The position numbers and the translations under genes were made by a program. The notes under the pieces were generated by a model that saw nothing but the letters and a program-made list of their open reading frames with translations, was not told the DNA's origin and ran no database searches. From contig CALIGP010000292.1 of the NCBI GenBank assembly GCA_938021455.1, positions 1 through 7,019 of the forward strand: 7,019 nt of DNA. Reading direction: 5' to 3'. Positions 1-5,752 of the stretch are shown here, piece after piece (the stretch's first letter is position 1; the number at the start of each line of letters is the position of its first letter). The DNA comes from an uncultured Lewinella sp. GTDB lineage: Bacteria; Bacteroidota; Bacteroidia; Chitinophagales; Saprospiraceae.

Positions 1-1226
1 GATACCGTTAGCAGAACAGCCGCACCATCGGAAAGACGAAACGTGAGATTACCGGTGGAGTACCCACCGGTAGGTTGCCCGAAACTGCGGCTATGGTGCA
101 AGCCCCGAAAGGCAATGGCTACTACCTCGCCCGAACTGGACGTTCTGGGTCCGTAAAGGACAGCAACGCGGGGCGGCTGACGGAGAACGTACGGTTTGGT
201 AAGCACTACTTGCTGGCGGCGACCGAACCAGCTGGCTCCATTCCAGTACCACCAACCGCTGGCGTCAGATCCATCCCGCTGCATGAAGTAGCCGCATACA
301 CCGTCGCCCAATAGCGGTCCGATTCCGGCCAGCATAGCCCAGCAGTTTCCGCCAGTATTGCCGCGCAGGTCAAGTACCCACTCGCTGGTTCCCGGCTGAT
401 CCAACCGTACGATCAATCGGGTGAGGCTATCGGAATAAGCCTGTAGCGTTTTGTCGTGCCCGCTGGAAACGCCAGGCATATTGAGGTAAACCATTTGATT
501 GTCTACCCGACGGCCCGTGGCGTACTTCAAGTTAGGGTCGACGTCGTCATTGTCGTTGTTTCCGGTGGCCCAGCCCCGGTGGGCGGCTGGTGGTTGCAGG
601 GAAGAATGACGGTCAATACGCCGGAGAGTAAAATCTAGTACGTCGTGTACCTCAGAGATACTATCAGCGGCGGCGGATAAGGCATGAGCGTCCGTTCGCA
701 ATACTTCCCAGTTAACTGAGTCCCGGTCGAGAGCCTGTTCGCGAACAAGGTCAAAAAAATCGGCGATATAGCTAACGATGTGAGGGGAGGGTTCCGCCGC
801 CAAAACTGGCCGGCGTTCAACGCTCGGGGGATTCACCTTAGCAGTGCCCCCTCCGTAGTGGTATACGCCAACGATCACCTCTTCCATGTCGGTAGTGGCT
901 AAGCCGTCGATTTGTAGCACCACCGTCGTATCTCCAGTCGCCGTAATTCTGTCGGACTCCCGGTAGCCCAAGTAGCCATTCCGTGGGCTACGGCCGTATA
1001 CATATAAGTATATGGTACCACCCGTAAGGTGGACAGGGGTTTGAATGGAGATGCTATCCACCCCAAGGGAAGGTGGCCGTAAGGTGTGCTCCAGTTGGTG
1101 AGTGTTGCTTACGGAGGATAAAATGCTAACTTCGGTCAGGTCCCAGGTGACGGGCACCTGAGCCAGGAGGAAAGAAGGAAGCGTAACGCCGATGAGGGCT
1201 AGCAGGAGGAGCGTGAGTTGTCGGAT
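1..1226 (-). CDS. Secreted S41-family serine peptidase (tricorn/NSR-like), 3' end beyond the window, no canonical start codon
   Basis: The minus strand is open from 1226 to the window edge (408 codons), so the C-terminus lies outside. Residues 1-22 form a signal peptide: Arg2, a Leu-rich core and SFLLA before Gln23, so the product should be exported. An N-terminal domain of about 150 residues precedes an S41 peptidase core. The core shows DRHSSL with the probable catalytic His207, DLRGNTGGN at 286-294 (typical S41 glycine loop), and RTSSSGE with the probable nucleophile Ser364. After it comes FGQPTGGYSTGN, where Tyr replaces the lysine of Prc/CtpA-type enzymes. This matches the lysine-less, His/Ser-type S41 branch that includes the nisin-resistance protein; I see no PDZ domain. 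An in-frame TAA lies at 1239-1241 and no ATG, GTG or TTG occurs between it and the signal peptide. ATC at 1224-1226 sits exactly where Met-Arg-Gln-Leu would begin. The substrate is unknown. It is codirectional with the maltokinase gene but 170 bp away, so an operon is doubtful. Confidence 0.85.
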   Translation of the reverse strand, partial: MRQLTLLLLALIGVTLPSFLLAQVPVTWDLTEVSILSSVSNTHQLEHTLRPPSLGVDSISIQTPVHLTGGTIYLYVYGRSPRNGYLGYRESDRITATGDTTVVLQIDGLATTDMEEVIVGVYHYGGGTAKVNPPSVERRPVLAAEPSPHIVSYIADFFDLVREQALDRDSVNWEVLRTDAHALSAAADSISEVHDVLDFTLRRIDRHSSLQPPAAHRGWATGNNDNDDVDPNLKYATGRRVDNQMVYLNMPGVSSGHDKTLQAYSDSLTRLIVRLDQPGTSEWVLDLRGNTGGNCWAMLAGIGPLLGDGVCGYFMQRDGSDASGWWYWNGASWFGRRQQVVLTKPYVLRQPPRVAVLYGPRTSSSGEVVAIAFRGLHHSRSFGQPTGGYSTGNLTFRLSDGAAVLLTV

Positions 1227-1280
1227 AGATGGATGGGATTAAATATTAGCAAGTGGTTATTTAACGGATACAGACTGGGG

Positions 1281-1316
1281 CAGGTTGCAGGTTGCGGGTT
1301 GCAAGTTGCGGGGGGG
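1281..1316. repeat. Tandem 7-bp-unit repeat (CAGGTTG type) with a G7 run
   Basis: Five consecutive 7-bp units lie in the spacer between the two minus-strand genes: CAGGTTG, CAGGTTG, CGGGTTG, CAAGTTG and CGGGGGG. The last unit runs into seven consecutive Gs at 1310-1316. The units resemble those at 4851-4960. The remaining spacer (1227-1396) shows no ORF and no clear promoter. The closest TAnnTTTG-like sites on the minus strand each have a mismatch. Confidence 0.85.
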
Positions 1317-1396
1317 CTTTGATCGTCCGGACTAAAATTATCCAGTAGGGATCTTTGTTTTGCTCGATTTCCGCCCGAAATTATCTATCCTAGCGA

Positions 1397-2947
1397 CTAC
1401 GCCAGTGCCAGGACGCCCGATAGCGGAATCGCTAACCAGTGAGGGCGGGAGTTGAGTTCGTAGGCGACTTCGTAAACGGCTTTTTCCAGTACAAAGAGGT
1501 CGAGCAGGAGCTGGCGGTCTTCATCGGAAGCGGGCAGGAAGGAGGCTTCGCCACAGCGTTCGAAATAGGCCTGCAGGTAAGTAGTGGATACAGTTTGGAA
1601 CCATGCATCAGCTCTTTCCTTTAGTTCGGCGGCATCCTGATCAGCGTATCGCTCCGGATTGAGCAATAATTGTCCGTTGGCGGCATAGTGGAAGGAGCGG
1701 ACCATACCGGCCACATCCTTCAGGGCTGGGCGACGGCGGCGTCGCTCCGGAATGCTGAGCAAGGGCTCTCCTTCAAAGTCGATGATGTAAAAGTCGTCTT
1801 CGGTTACCAGTACCTGGCCAAGGTGGTAATCTGCGTGAATTCGGATAAGATCGACCGTCATCTCGGAGGCCCTTAGCTTATTTAAGCGTGTAGTAAGTTT
1901 GGGTTCAAGGTCGAGCACTGCCTGCGCCATGATTTGCATCTCAGGAGAGAGGCTTGCTTTCTTGGCGGCTAGTTCGGTGACCTGGCGGTGGAGCAGTTTG
2001 GTCGCCGCTTCGGTAATTTCATCGCGGTAGGCAGCCGTCATGGCTTCCGGGGCCATCATTGCACCTGCGTCTGCGCCCCCCGTTATGCCTACTGAAGAAA
2101 ACAACTTTGGTTTTTCTTCTGGCGCACCTAAGGCAAGGTGCATCTCCGCCGTGCGCTGCCCCAGCAAAACGGCCCGATCGAGGGTTTCCTGGTCCACCTC
2201 TCCTCCCTCCGTAAAGTATCGCTCTGTTAACTCCTGAAAGAAGTCCCAGGCATCTCCCCGGTTATCAACCTTGCCGCTAAGCATGCCAAGGTTGAGATAG
2301 TTGTCATCGTGCATCTCCCCCACCCCAAGGCTGCCTCCGTAGGGCGGGCAGCAATCGAAGTCGGTATGCTCCGACAGGTGACGTACGAGCTCCAGATCAG
2401 GATTCAGTCCCGGATCGAGCTTGCGGAAGAGTTTGAAGAAATATTTGTCGTCATAGATAATGGCCGTGTTGCTGCTATCAATGGCCGGAACCACGCTTCG
2501 GGCATTAGCTGGTGCAGCTTTCAGCATTCTGCCCGCCTCACAGTTGATACCGTCACGCGTATCTGCTCCGTCTCGGATCAGGGCGTAAACAGCCTTACGA
2601 AAAGCAGGTAGAGGTACTGCATCAACGATGTACGGGCCACCGGGCACCTGCAGCAGCACCATATTAGCATTCTCTTTCAGGTAGCGCCGTTGATCATCTT
2701 TGTGCTCCAGCTGGGCCAGGGGCATTTGGTACAGTTGCCGGGTGCCATCCTCAAATTCGAACTGCAGCACGGCCAGTACGCTGTCTTCCGTAACGCGAAA
2801 AACATCTTCTACCCGGCAGTTCTTCAAGGATTTACTCTTCTCCATAAACCAACGCTGGCGCGGCAGGAAATCCGGTAGTTTCTTCAACAGGGCGTAATTG
2901 AAACTAGGGTTGGAGAATCGACTCTTCAGACTTACTTCGTACTTCAT
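1397..2947 (-). CDS. mak: Maltokinase (maltose 1-phosphate forming), stand-alone
   Basis: Cytoplasmic kinase of 516 residues expected to phosphorylate maltose with ATP to maltose 1-phosphate, the donor used by GlgE in the trehalose-to-alpha-glucan route. The N-terminal cap carries LPDFLPRQRWF (24-34), typical of maltokinases and of the C-terminal half of TreS-Mak fusions. KLFRKLDPGLNPDLE (172-186) provides the probable ATP-binding lysine, and TAEMHLAL (266-273) is a conserved helix. HADYHLGQVL (371-380) is the phosphotransferase loop with probable catalytic Asp373; family members usually have HGD. IIDFEGEP (388-395) contains the probable metal-binding Asp390. ERRRRRPALKDVAGMVRS (401-418) and RPHWLAIPL (501-509) are further family signatures. 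Both ends match the family, so the protein looks complete. It is not fused to trehalose synthase, and neither treS nor glgE is in the window. It starts 64 bp from the divergent rimK-like gene. A broader aminoglycoside-phosphotransferase-fold sugar kinase is the only real alternative. Confidence 0.9.
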   Translation of the reverse strand: MKYEVSLKSRFSNPSFNYALLKKLPDFLPRQRWFMEKSKSLKNCRVEDVFRVTEDSVLAVLQFEFEDGTRQLYQMPLAQLEHKDDQRRYLKENANMVLLQVPGGPYIVDAVPLPAFRKAVYALIRDGADTRDGINCEAGRMLKAAPANARSVVPAIDSSNTAIIYDDKYFFKLFRKLDPGLNPDLELVRHLSEHTDFDCCPPYGGSLGVGEMHDDNYLNLGMLSGKVDNRGDAWDFFQELTERYFTEGGEVDQETLDRAVLLGQRTAEMHLALGAPEEKPKLFSSVGITGGADAGAMMAPEAMTAAYRDEITEAATKLLHRQVTELAAKKASLSPEMQIMAQAVLDLEPKLTTRLNKLRASEMTVDLIRIHADYHLGQVLVTEDDFYIIDFEGEPLLSIPERRRRRPALKDVAGMVRSFHYAANGQLLLNPERYADQDAAELKERADAWFQTVSTTYLQAYFERCGEASFLPASDEDRQLLLDLFVLEKAVYEVAYELNSRPHWLAIPLSGVLALA

Positions 2948-2960
2948 TCTTGTACATCTA

Positions 2961-2992
2961 TTTTCTTATCCACCGTAATAAAGGCATCTTTG
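2961..2992 (+). promoter_or_regulatory. Weak candidate Bacteroidota-type promoter for the rimK-like gene
   Basis: CATCTTTG at 2985-2992 differs by one base from the Bacteroidota -7 consensus TAnnTTTG. TTTTC at 2961-2965 is a poor match to the -33 TTTG box; counting 2965 as its last base, the spacer is about 19-20 nt. It lies in the 64-bp divergent spacer, 19 nt before the rimK-like start codon. No comparable element is evident for the opposite-facing maltokinase gene. Confidence 0.35.
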
Positions 2993-3011
2993 TCGAGACT
3001 ACCGATCGAAA

Positions 3012-3890
3012 ATGCATATTACTATCTTTTCCCGGGGACCTTCTCTCTACAGCACAAGCCGGTTGGTGGAAGCGGGGCGAATGCGTGGCCACCAAACCAA
3101 GGTGATTGATCATGCCTGCTGCAGCCCCTCTTTGCATGGCGATAAAACGGCCCTACTGTTAAACGGTAAGCCCCTAAAGCTGCCGGAAGTAGCCATTCCC
3201 CGGATCGGCGCTAACATCACCAGTCGGGGAGCGGCCGTTATCCGACAGTTAGACACTCTCGGTATTCCCCATACCATGAATGTACAGGCACTCTTGCTGG
3301 CACGAGACAAAATGGCCAGCCTGCAGGTTCTGGCGGCGCATAACGTCCCTGTACCACGTACGGTCCTCTGTTTTTCGGTCCGGGAGGTGCGAACGGCCGC
3401 CTTACGCATGGAGAAATTCCCCATCGTCGTCAAACTACTGGAAAGTACACACGGTGTGGGCGTAGCCCTGGCCAGAAGCCTCTATGAACTGGAGAGAATA
3501 GCTGAAGGTTTTTTGCATTTGCAGGACCGGGTGATTTTGCAGGAGTACATCGAAGAAAGTGACGGGCGAGATATTCGTGCGCTCGTTGTCGGAAATCGGG
3601 TAGTTGCTGCCATGGAAAGAAAAGCGATGGAGGGAGAATTCCGCGCCAACATTCACCGGGGAGCTTCCGCTACGGCCGTTCAACTCTCCGAAGAAGATAA
3701 AGACCTTTGCCTACGTGCCGCAGCCGCCCTCGGGGTGGAAGTAGCCGGGGTTGATTTGATCCCCAGCAACAGAGGTCCGTTGTTAATGGAAATAAACGCA
3801 AGCCCTGGCCTGGAAGGCATAGAAACCGCCACGGAAGTGGATATTGCCGGAGCCATTATTGAATACGCCGTAAACAAGGCCCAACTATGA
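3012..3890 (+). CDS. rimK: RimK-type ATP-grasp alpha-L-glutamate ligase
   Basis: At 292 residues it is close to Escherichia coli RimK (300), which adds glutamates to the C-terminus of ribosomal protein S6 using ATP. The pre-ATP-grasp domain (about 1-90) starts MHITIFSRGPSLYSTSRL and includes IPRIG (62-66). ATP-grasp features follow: ARDKMASLQVL with Lys100, FPIVVKLLESTHGVGV with Lys141, QEYIEESDGRDIRALVVG (177-194), and MERKAMEGEFRANIHRG (201-217). The metal-binding set is Asp248, Glu260 and Asn262 within LLMEINASPGLEGIE. All expected nucleotide and metal ligands are present, so activity is likely. RimK relatives can instead act on small molecules or make poly-glutamate, so S6 as the substrate is inference. 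Its last codons overlap the next gene by four bases (ATGA), implying translational coupling. The retropepsin-like RimB protease found beside rimK in pseudomonads is not in this window. Confidence 0.9.
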   Translation: MHITIFSRGPSLYSTSRLVEAGRMRGHQTKVIDHACCSPSLHGDKTALLLNGKPLKLPEVAIPRIGANITSRGAAVIRQLDTLGIPHTMNVQALLLARDKMASLQVLAAHNVPVPRTVLCFSVREVRTAALRMEKFPIVVKLLESTHGVGVALARSLYELERIAEGFLHLQDRVILQEYIEESDGRDIRALVVGNRVVAAMERKAMEGEFRANIHRGASATAVQLSEEDKDLCLRAAAALGVEVAGVDLIPSNRGPLLMEINASPGLEGIETATEVDIAGAIIEYAVNKAQL

Positions 3891-4849
3891 GTGAGATTCA
3901 GCCAATGACCATTGCTGACGGAGAATTTTATGCCGGTCAGTCCGGCACCGTAGAAGTCGTTGCCGGGCAGTTGCCCAGTGGCAATTCTGTACAGATTACG
4001 GCGCATGTATTTCGGGCTTATGAGCCCGGGCCAACGGTTCTGTTTCTAGCCGGGGTACACGGTGACGAAATTAACGGTGTAGAGATTGTACGGAGATGCC
4101 TGCGACAAGGGATCTTTGAAAAAGTTACTTCCGGCAACGTGATTGCCATTCCGCTGCTGAATATTTATGGCTTCAACAACTTCAGCCGGGATGTTCCTGA
4201 CGGGAAGGACGTCAACCGTAGCTTCCCCGGCACCCAGTCCGGCTCCCTGGCCAGCCGTATTGCCAATGGTCTGAGCAAAAACATTCTTCCGCACGTAGAT
4301 CTAGCGGTTGACTTCCATACCGGTGGCCGGGGGACGTATAACTTCCCTCAGATAAGATACAACAGCGAAGATCAACGCGCTGCTGAAGCCGCCGAAGCTT
4401 TCGCCCCGCCGCTGATCATGGCTAACCGGGCTCCGGCAAAATCCTTACGCCGAACGGCTCTCAAGAATCTTGACCTTCCCGTACTCACCTTTGAGGGCGG
4501 AGAAAATCATCGCTACGATGCGCTAAGCATCGATACGGGTGTAGCTGGCATTCAACGTCTACTGCAATCGAAAGGTATGCTAGCGAAAGCACCGGAAAAA
4601 TCCGCCAAGCCCCCTACCCTCGTCAATCAAAGCACCTGGCTCAGAGCCGGTCGTGCAGGATTATTTCAATGGACAAAAAAAAGTGGCTTCCCCGTCCGAA
4701 AAGGAGAGCCCGTAGGCTTTATCTCTGACCCTCAGGGGATGAAGGCAGATAAACGCATCCTTTCCCCCAGAGACGGATTCATTATCGGTCATGGGAATGC
4801 AGCCGTAGTGAGCCAGGGGGATGCGCTGTTTCATATTGGGTGGAAGTAG
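3887..4849 (+). CDS. Succinylglutamate desuccinylase/aspartoacylase family zinc hydrolase (M14-like)
   Basis: A 320-residue cytoplasmic metal-dependent amidohydrolase of the AstE/AspA group; family members hydrolyse N-acyl amino acids or related amides. Zinc ligands are visible: His58 and Glu61 in GVHGDEINGVE, and His144 in DFHTGG. DVNRSFPG (108-115) holds the Asn-Arg pair that binds the substrate carboxylate in aspartoacylase. Glu203 in TFEGGE is the likely catalytic base. The C-terminal part (about 245-320) is a beta-rich barrel-sandwich-like domain with SGFPVRKGEPVG and LSPRDGFIIGHGNAAVVSQGD, as in longer family members. The start is set by the ATGA overlap with the rimK-like gene, so the two proteins are probably made together and act in one process. 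The substrate cannot be read from the sequence. It does not lie in an arginine-degradation (ast) cluster, so true succinylglutamate desuccinylase activity is unlikely. Confidence 0.88.
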   Translation: MSEIQPMTIADGEFYAGQSGTVEVVAGQLPSGNSVQITAHVFRAYEPGPTVLFLAGVHGDEINGVEIVRRCLRQGIFEKVTSGNVIAIPLLNIYGFNNFSRDVPDGKDVNRSFPGTQSGSLASRIANGLSKNILPHVDLAVDFHTGGRGTYNFPQIRYNSEDQRAAEAAEAFAPPLIMANRAPAKSLRRTALKNLDLPVLTFEGGENHRYDALSIDTGVAGIQRLLQSKGMLAKAPEKSAKPPTLVNQSTWLRAGRAGLFQWTKKSGFPVRKGEPVGFISDPQGMKADKRILSPRDGFIIGHGNAAVVSQGDALFHIGWK

Positions 4850-4850
4850 T

Positions 4851-4960
4851 CAGGTTACAGGTTGCAAGTTGCAGGAGTTGCAAGTTGTAACCCGCAGCCC
4901 ACACCTTGCACCTTGCAACCTGCACCTTGCTCCCTGCACCTTGCAACCTTCCACCTTGTA
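4851..4960. repeat. Opposed arms of a 7-bp-unit repeat between the hydrolase gene and rpmI
   Basis: The left arm (4851-4887) is built of CAGGTTA, CAGGTTG, CAAGTTG and CAGGAGTTG units. The right arm (4901-4960) is built of the complementary type: CCTTGCA, CCTTGCAA, CCTGCA and CCCTGCA. The arms can pair; 4858-4868 is an exact 11-nt reverse complement of 4912-4922. The block begins one base after the hydrolase stop codon and nearly fills the gap to the rpmI promoter. Shifted or missing bases between units suggest an old, partly decayed array. It could form a large imperfect hairpin in mRNA, but I see no U-tract that would make it an intrinsic terminator. Confidence 0.85.
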
Positions 4961-4986
4961 TAACAAAAAACAATTTCTTACCTTTG
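4956..4986 (+). promoter_or_regulatory. Bacteroidota-type promoter of rpmI-rplT
   Basis: TACCTTTG at 4979-4986 matches the Bacteroidota -7 consensus TAnnTTTG exactly. TTG at 4956-4958 stands 20 nt upstream, the expected distance for the -33 element, with an A-rich spacer. Transcription would start near 4993, giving a leader of roughly 20 nt before the rpmI ATG. The TTG belongs to the last unit of the repeat block. Confidence 0.75.
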
Positions 4987-5011
4987 CGCTCCATTTTAAA
5001 AACTTGGTGCC

Positions 5012-5206
5012 ATGCCTAAGATGAAAACGCACAGTAGTGCAAAGAAGCGTTTTAAGATTACCGCCAGCGGTAAGGTGAAGCGTTTCCAGGCTTACACTTC
5101 GCACATGATGCGCAACAAGTCCAACAAAGCTAAGCTCCGTCTTCGTGACGGTGCGATGGTTTCTGTTGCTGACGAGAAGCGGATCAAGCGCCTTTTGTGT
5201 AAGTAA
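5012..5206 (+). CDS. rpmI: Large ribosomal subunit protein bL35
   Basis: A 64-residue basic protein of normal bL35 length that belongs to the 50S ribosomal subunit. The N-terminus MPKMKTHSSAKKRFKITASG is the family signature, followed by the basic, Arg/Lys-rich middle GKVKRFQAYTSHMMRNKS and a C-terminal IKRLL. The start is fixed by this conserved N-terminus. It is the first gene behind the 4956-4986 promoter and is followed by rplT after 110 nt. In many bacteria infC stands directly upstream; here the upstream gene is an unrelated hydrolase. Confidence 0.97.
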   Translation: MPKMKTHSSAKKRFKITASGKVKRFQAYTSHMMRNKSNKAKLRLRDGAMVSVADEKRIKRLLCK

Positions 5207-5316
5207 ACTGGAGAAAATTCTCCCCAAGAAATTCCCACGCGAGGAATCTCTATTTTCCACGAGAGTACGGGCCTAAAGAACCACACGGTCTCCGTACTGT
5301 ACAAAAACAGAGCTAT
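5207..5316 (+). promoter_or_regulatory. Structured rpmI-rplT spacer, possible cis-regulatory RNA
   Basis: This 110-nt spacer is long for two co-transcribed ribosomal-protein genes and holds several inverted repeats. GGAGAA and TTCTCC meet at 5210-5223. ATTCC (5231-5235) can pair with GGAAT (5243-5247). AGTACGG (5264-5270) is an exact 7-nt reverse complement of CCGTACT (5292-5298). L20 is known to autoregulate its own operon through mRNA structures in other phyla, so a translational control element is possible. No known RNA family is recognised and no separate promoter is clear. Confidence 0.35.
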
Positions 5317-5664
5317 ATGCCACGTTCAGTAAATGCGGTTGCAAGCCGCGCGCGCCGCAAGCGCATCCTTAAAGCCGCCAAAGGATACTTTGGTGCACGT
5401 TCTAAAGTCTACACCGTAGCCAAGAACGCCGTTGAAAAAGGTCTGCAGTATGCTTACCGGGATCGTCGTAACAAGAAGCGTGCTTTCCGCCGCCTCTGGA
5501 TCGCCCGTATCAACGCAGCTGCCCGTCAGAACGGCACCACTTACAGCCGTCTTATGCACGGTCTCAGCGCCGCAGGCGTTGGTCTTAACCGTAAGGTCCT
5601 TGCTGATCTTGCGATGAACCACCCGGAAGCTTTCAAGGCTGTTATCGACAGCGTGAAGAAGTAA
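5317..5664 (+). CDS. rplT: Large ribosomal subunit protein bL20
   Basis: A 115-residue basic protein; Escherichia coli L20 has 118. It binds 23S rRNA early in 50S assembly and acts as a translational autoregulator in several bacteria. The N-terminal extension MPRSVNAVASRARRKRILKA is followed by GYFGARSKVYTVAKNAV, then YAYRDRRNKKRAFRRLWIARINAAAR (about 45-70), the conserved helical signature. The C-terminal globular part includes YSRLMHGL and LNRKVLADLA. It is the last gene of the operon and is followed after 27 nt by a strong terminator. Confidence 0.98.
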   Translation: MPRSVNAVASRARRKRILKAAKGYFGARSKVYTVAKNAVEKGLQYAYRDRRNKKRAFRRLWIARINAAARQNGTTYSRLMHGLSAAGVGLNRKVLADLAMNHPEAFKAVIDSVKK

Positions 5665-5691
5665 ATACGGAGGTAATCCCACAAACAAGAA

Positions 5692-5734
5692 AAGCCCCGC
5701 TATTCCTTAATTGGAATAGCGGGGCTTCTTTTTT
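5692..5734. terminator. Strong, probably bidirectional intrinsic terminator
   Basis: A perfect 15-bp stem (5692-5706 with 5713-5727) rich in GC at its base, AAGCCCCGC/GCGGGGCTT, encloses a 6-nt TTAATT loop. It is followed by a C and then six Ts (5729-5734). On the minus strand the same stem is followed by TTTTCTTGTTT. It therefore can end both the rpmI-rplT transcript and the convergent gene that stops at 5753. Confidence 0.95.
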
Positions 5735-5752
5735 GGGAAAGACCTCGAACCC

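Noticed and set aside
75..638. Short plus-strand ORFs and an off-frame minus-strand ORF (635-820) in the left region
   Set aside because: They lie inside the S41 peptidase frame on the minus strand, which has clear family motifs; their own translations show none.
4851..4960. CRISPR array or phage attachment site
   Set aside because: The units are 7 bp and contiguous without unique spacers, and no cas, integrase or tRNA gene is nearby.
4782..5304. Minus-strand ORFs across the repeat block and the rpmI region
   Set aside because: They translate the 7-bp repeat into low-complexity peptide and run antisense to rpmI; the repeat explains the open frames.
5207..5316. Separate promoter for rplT
   Set aside because: The closest -7 candidate (TATTTTCC around 5251) misses two consensus bases and has no TTG at the right distance.
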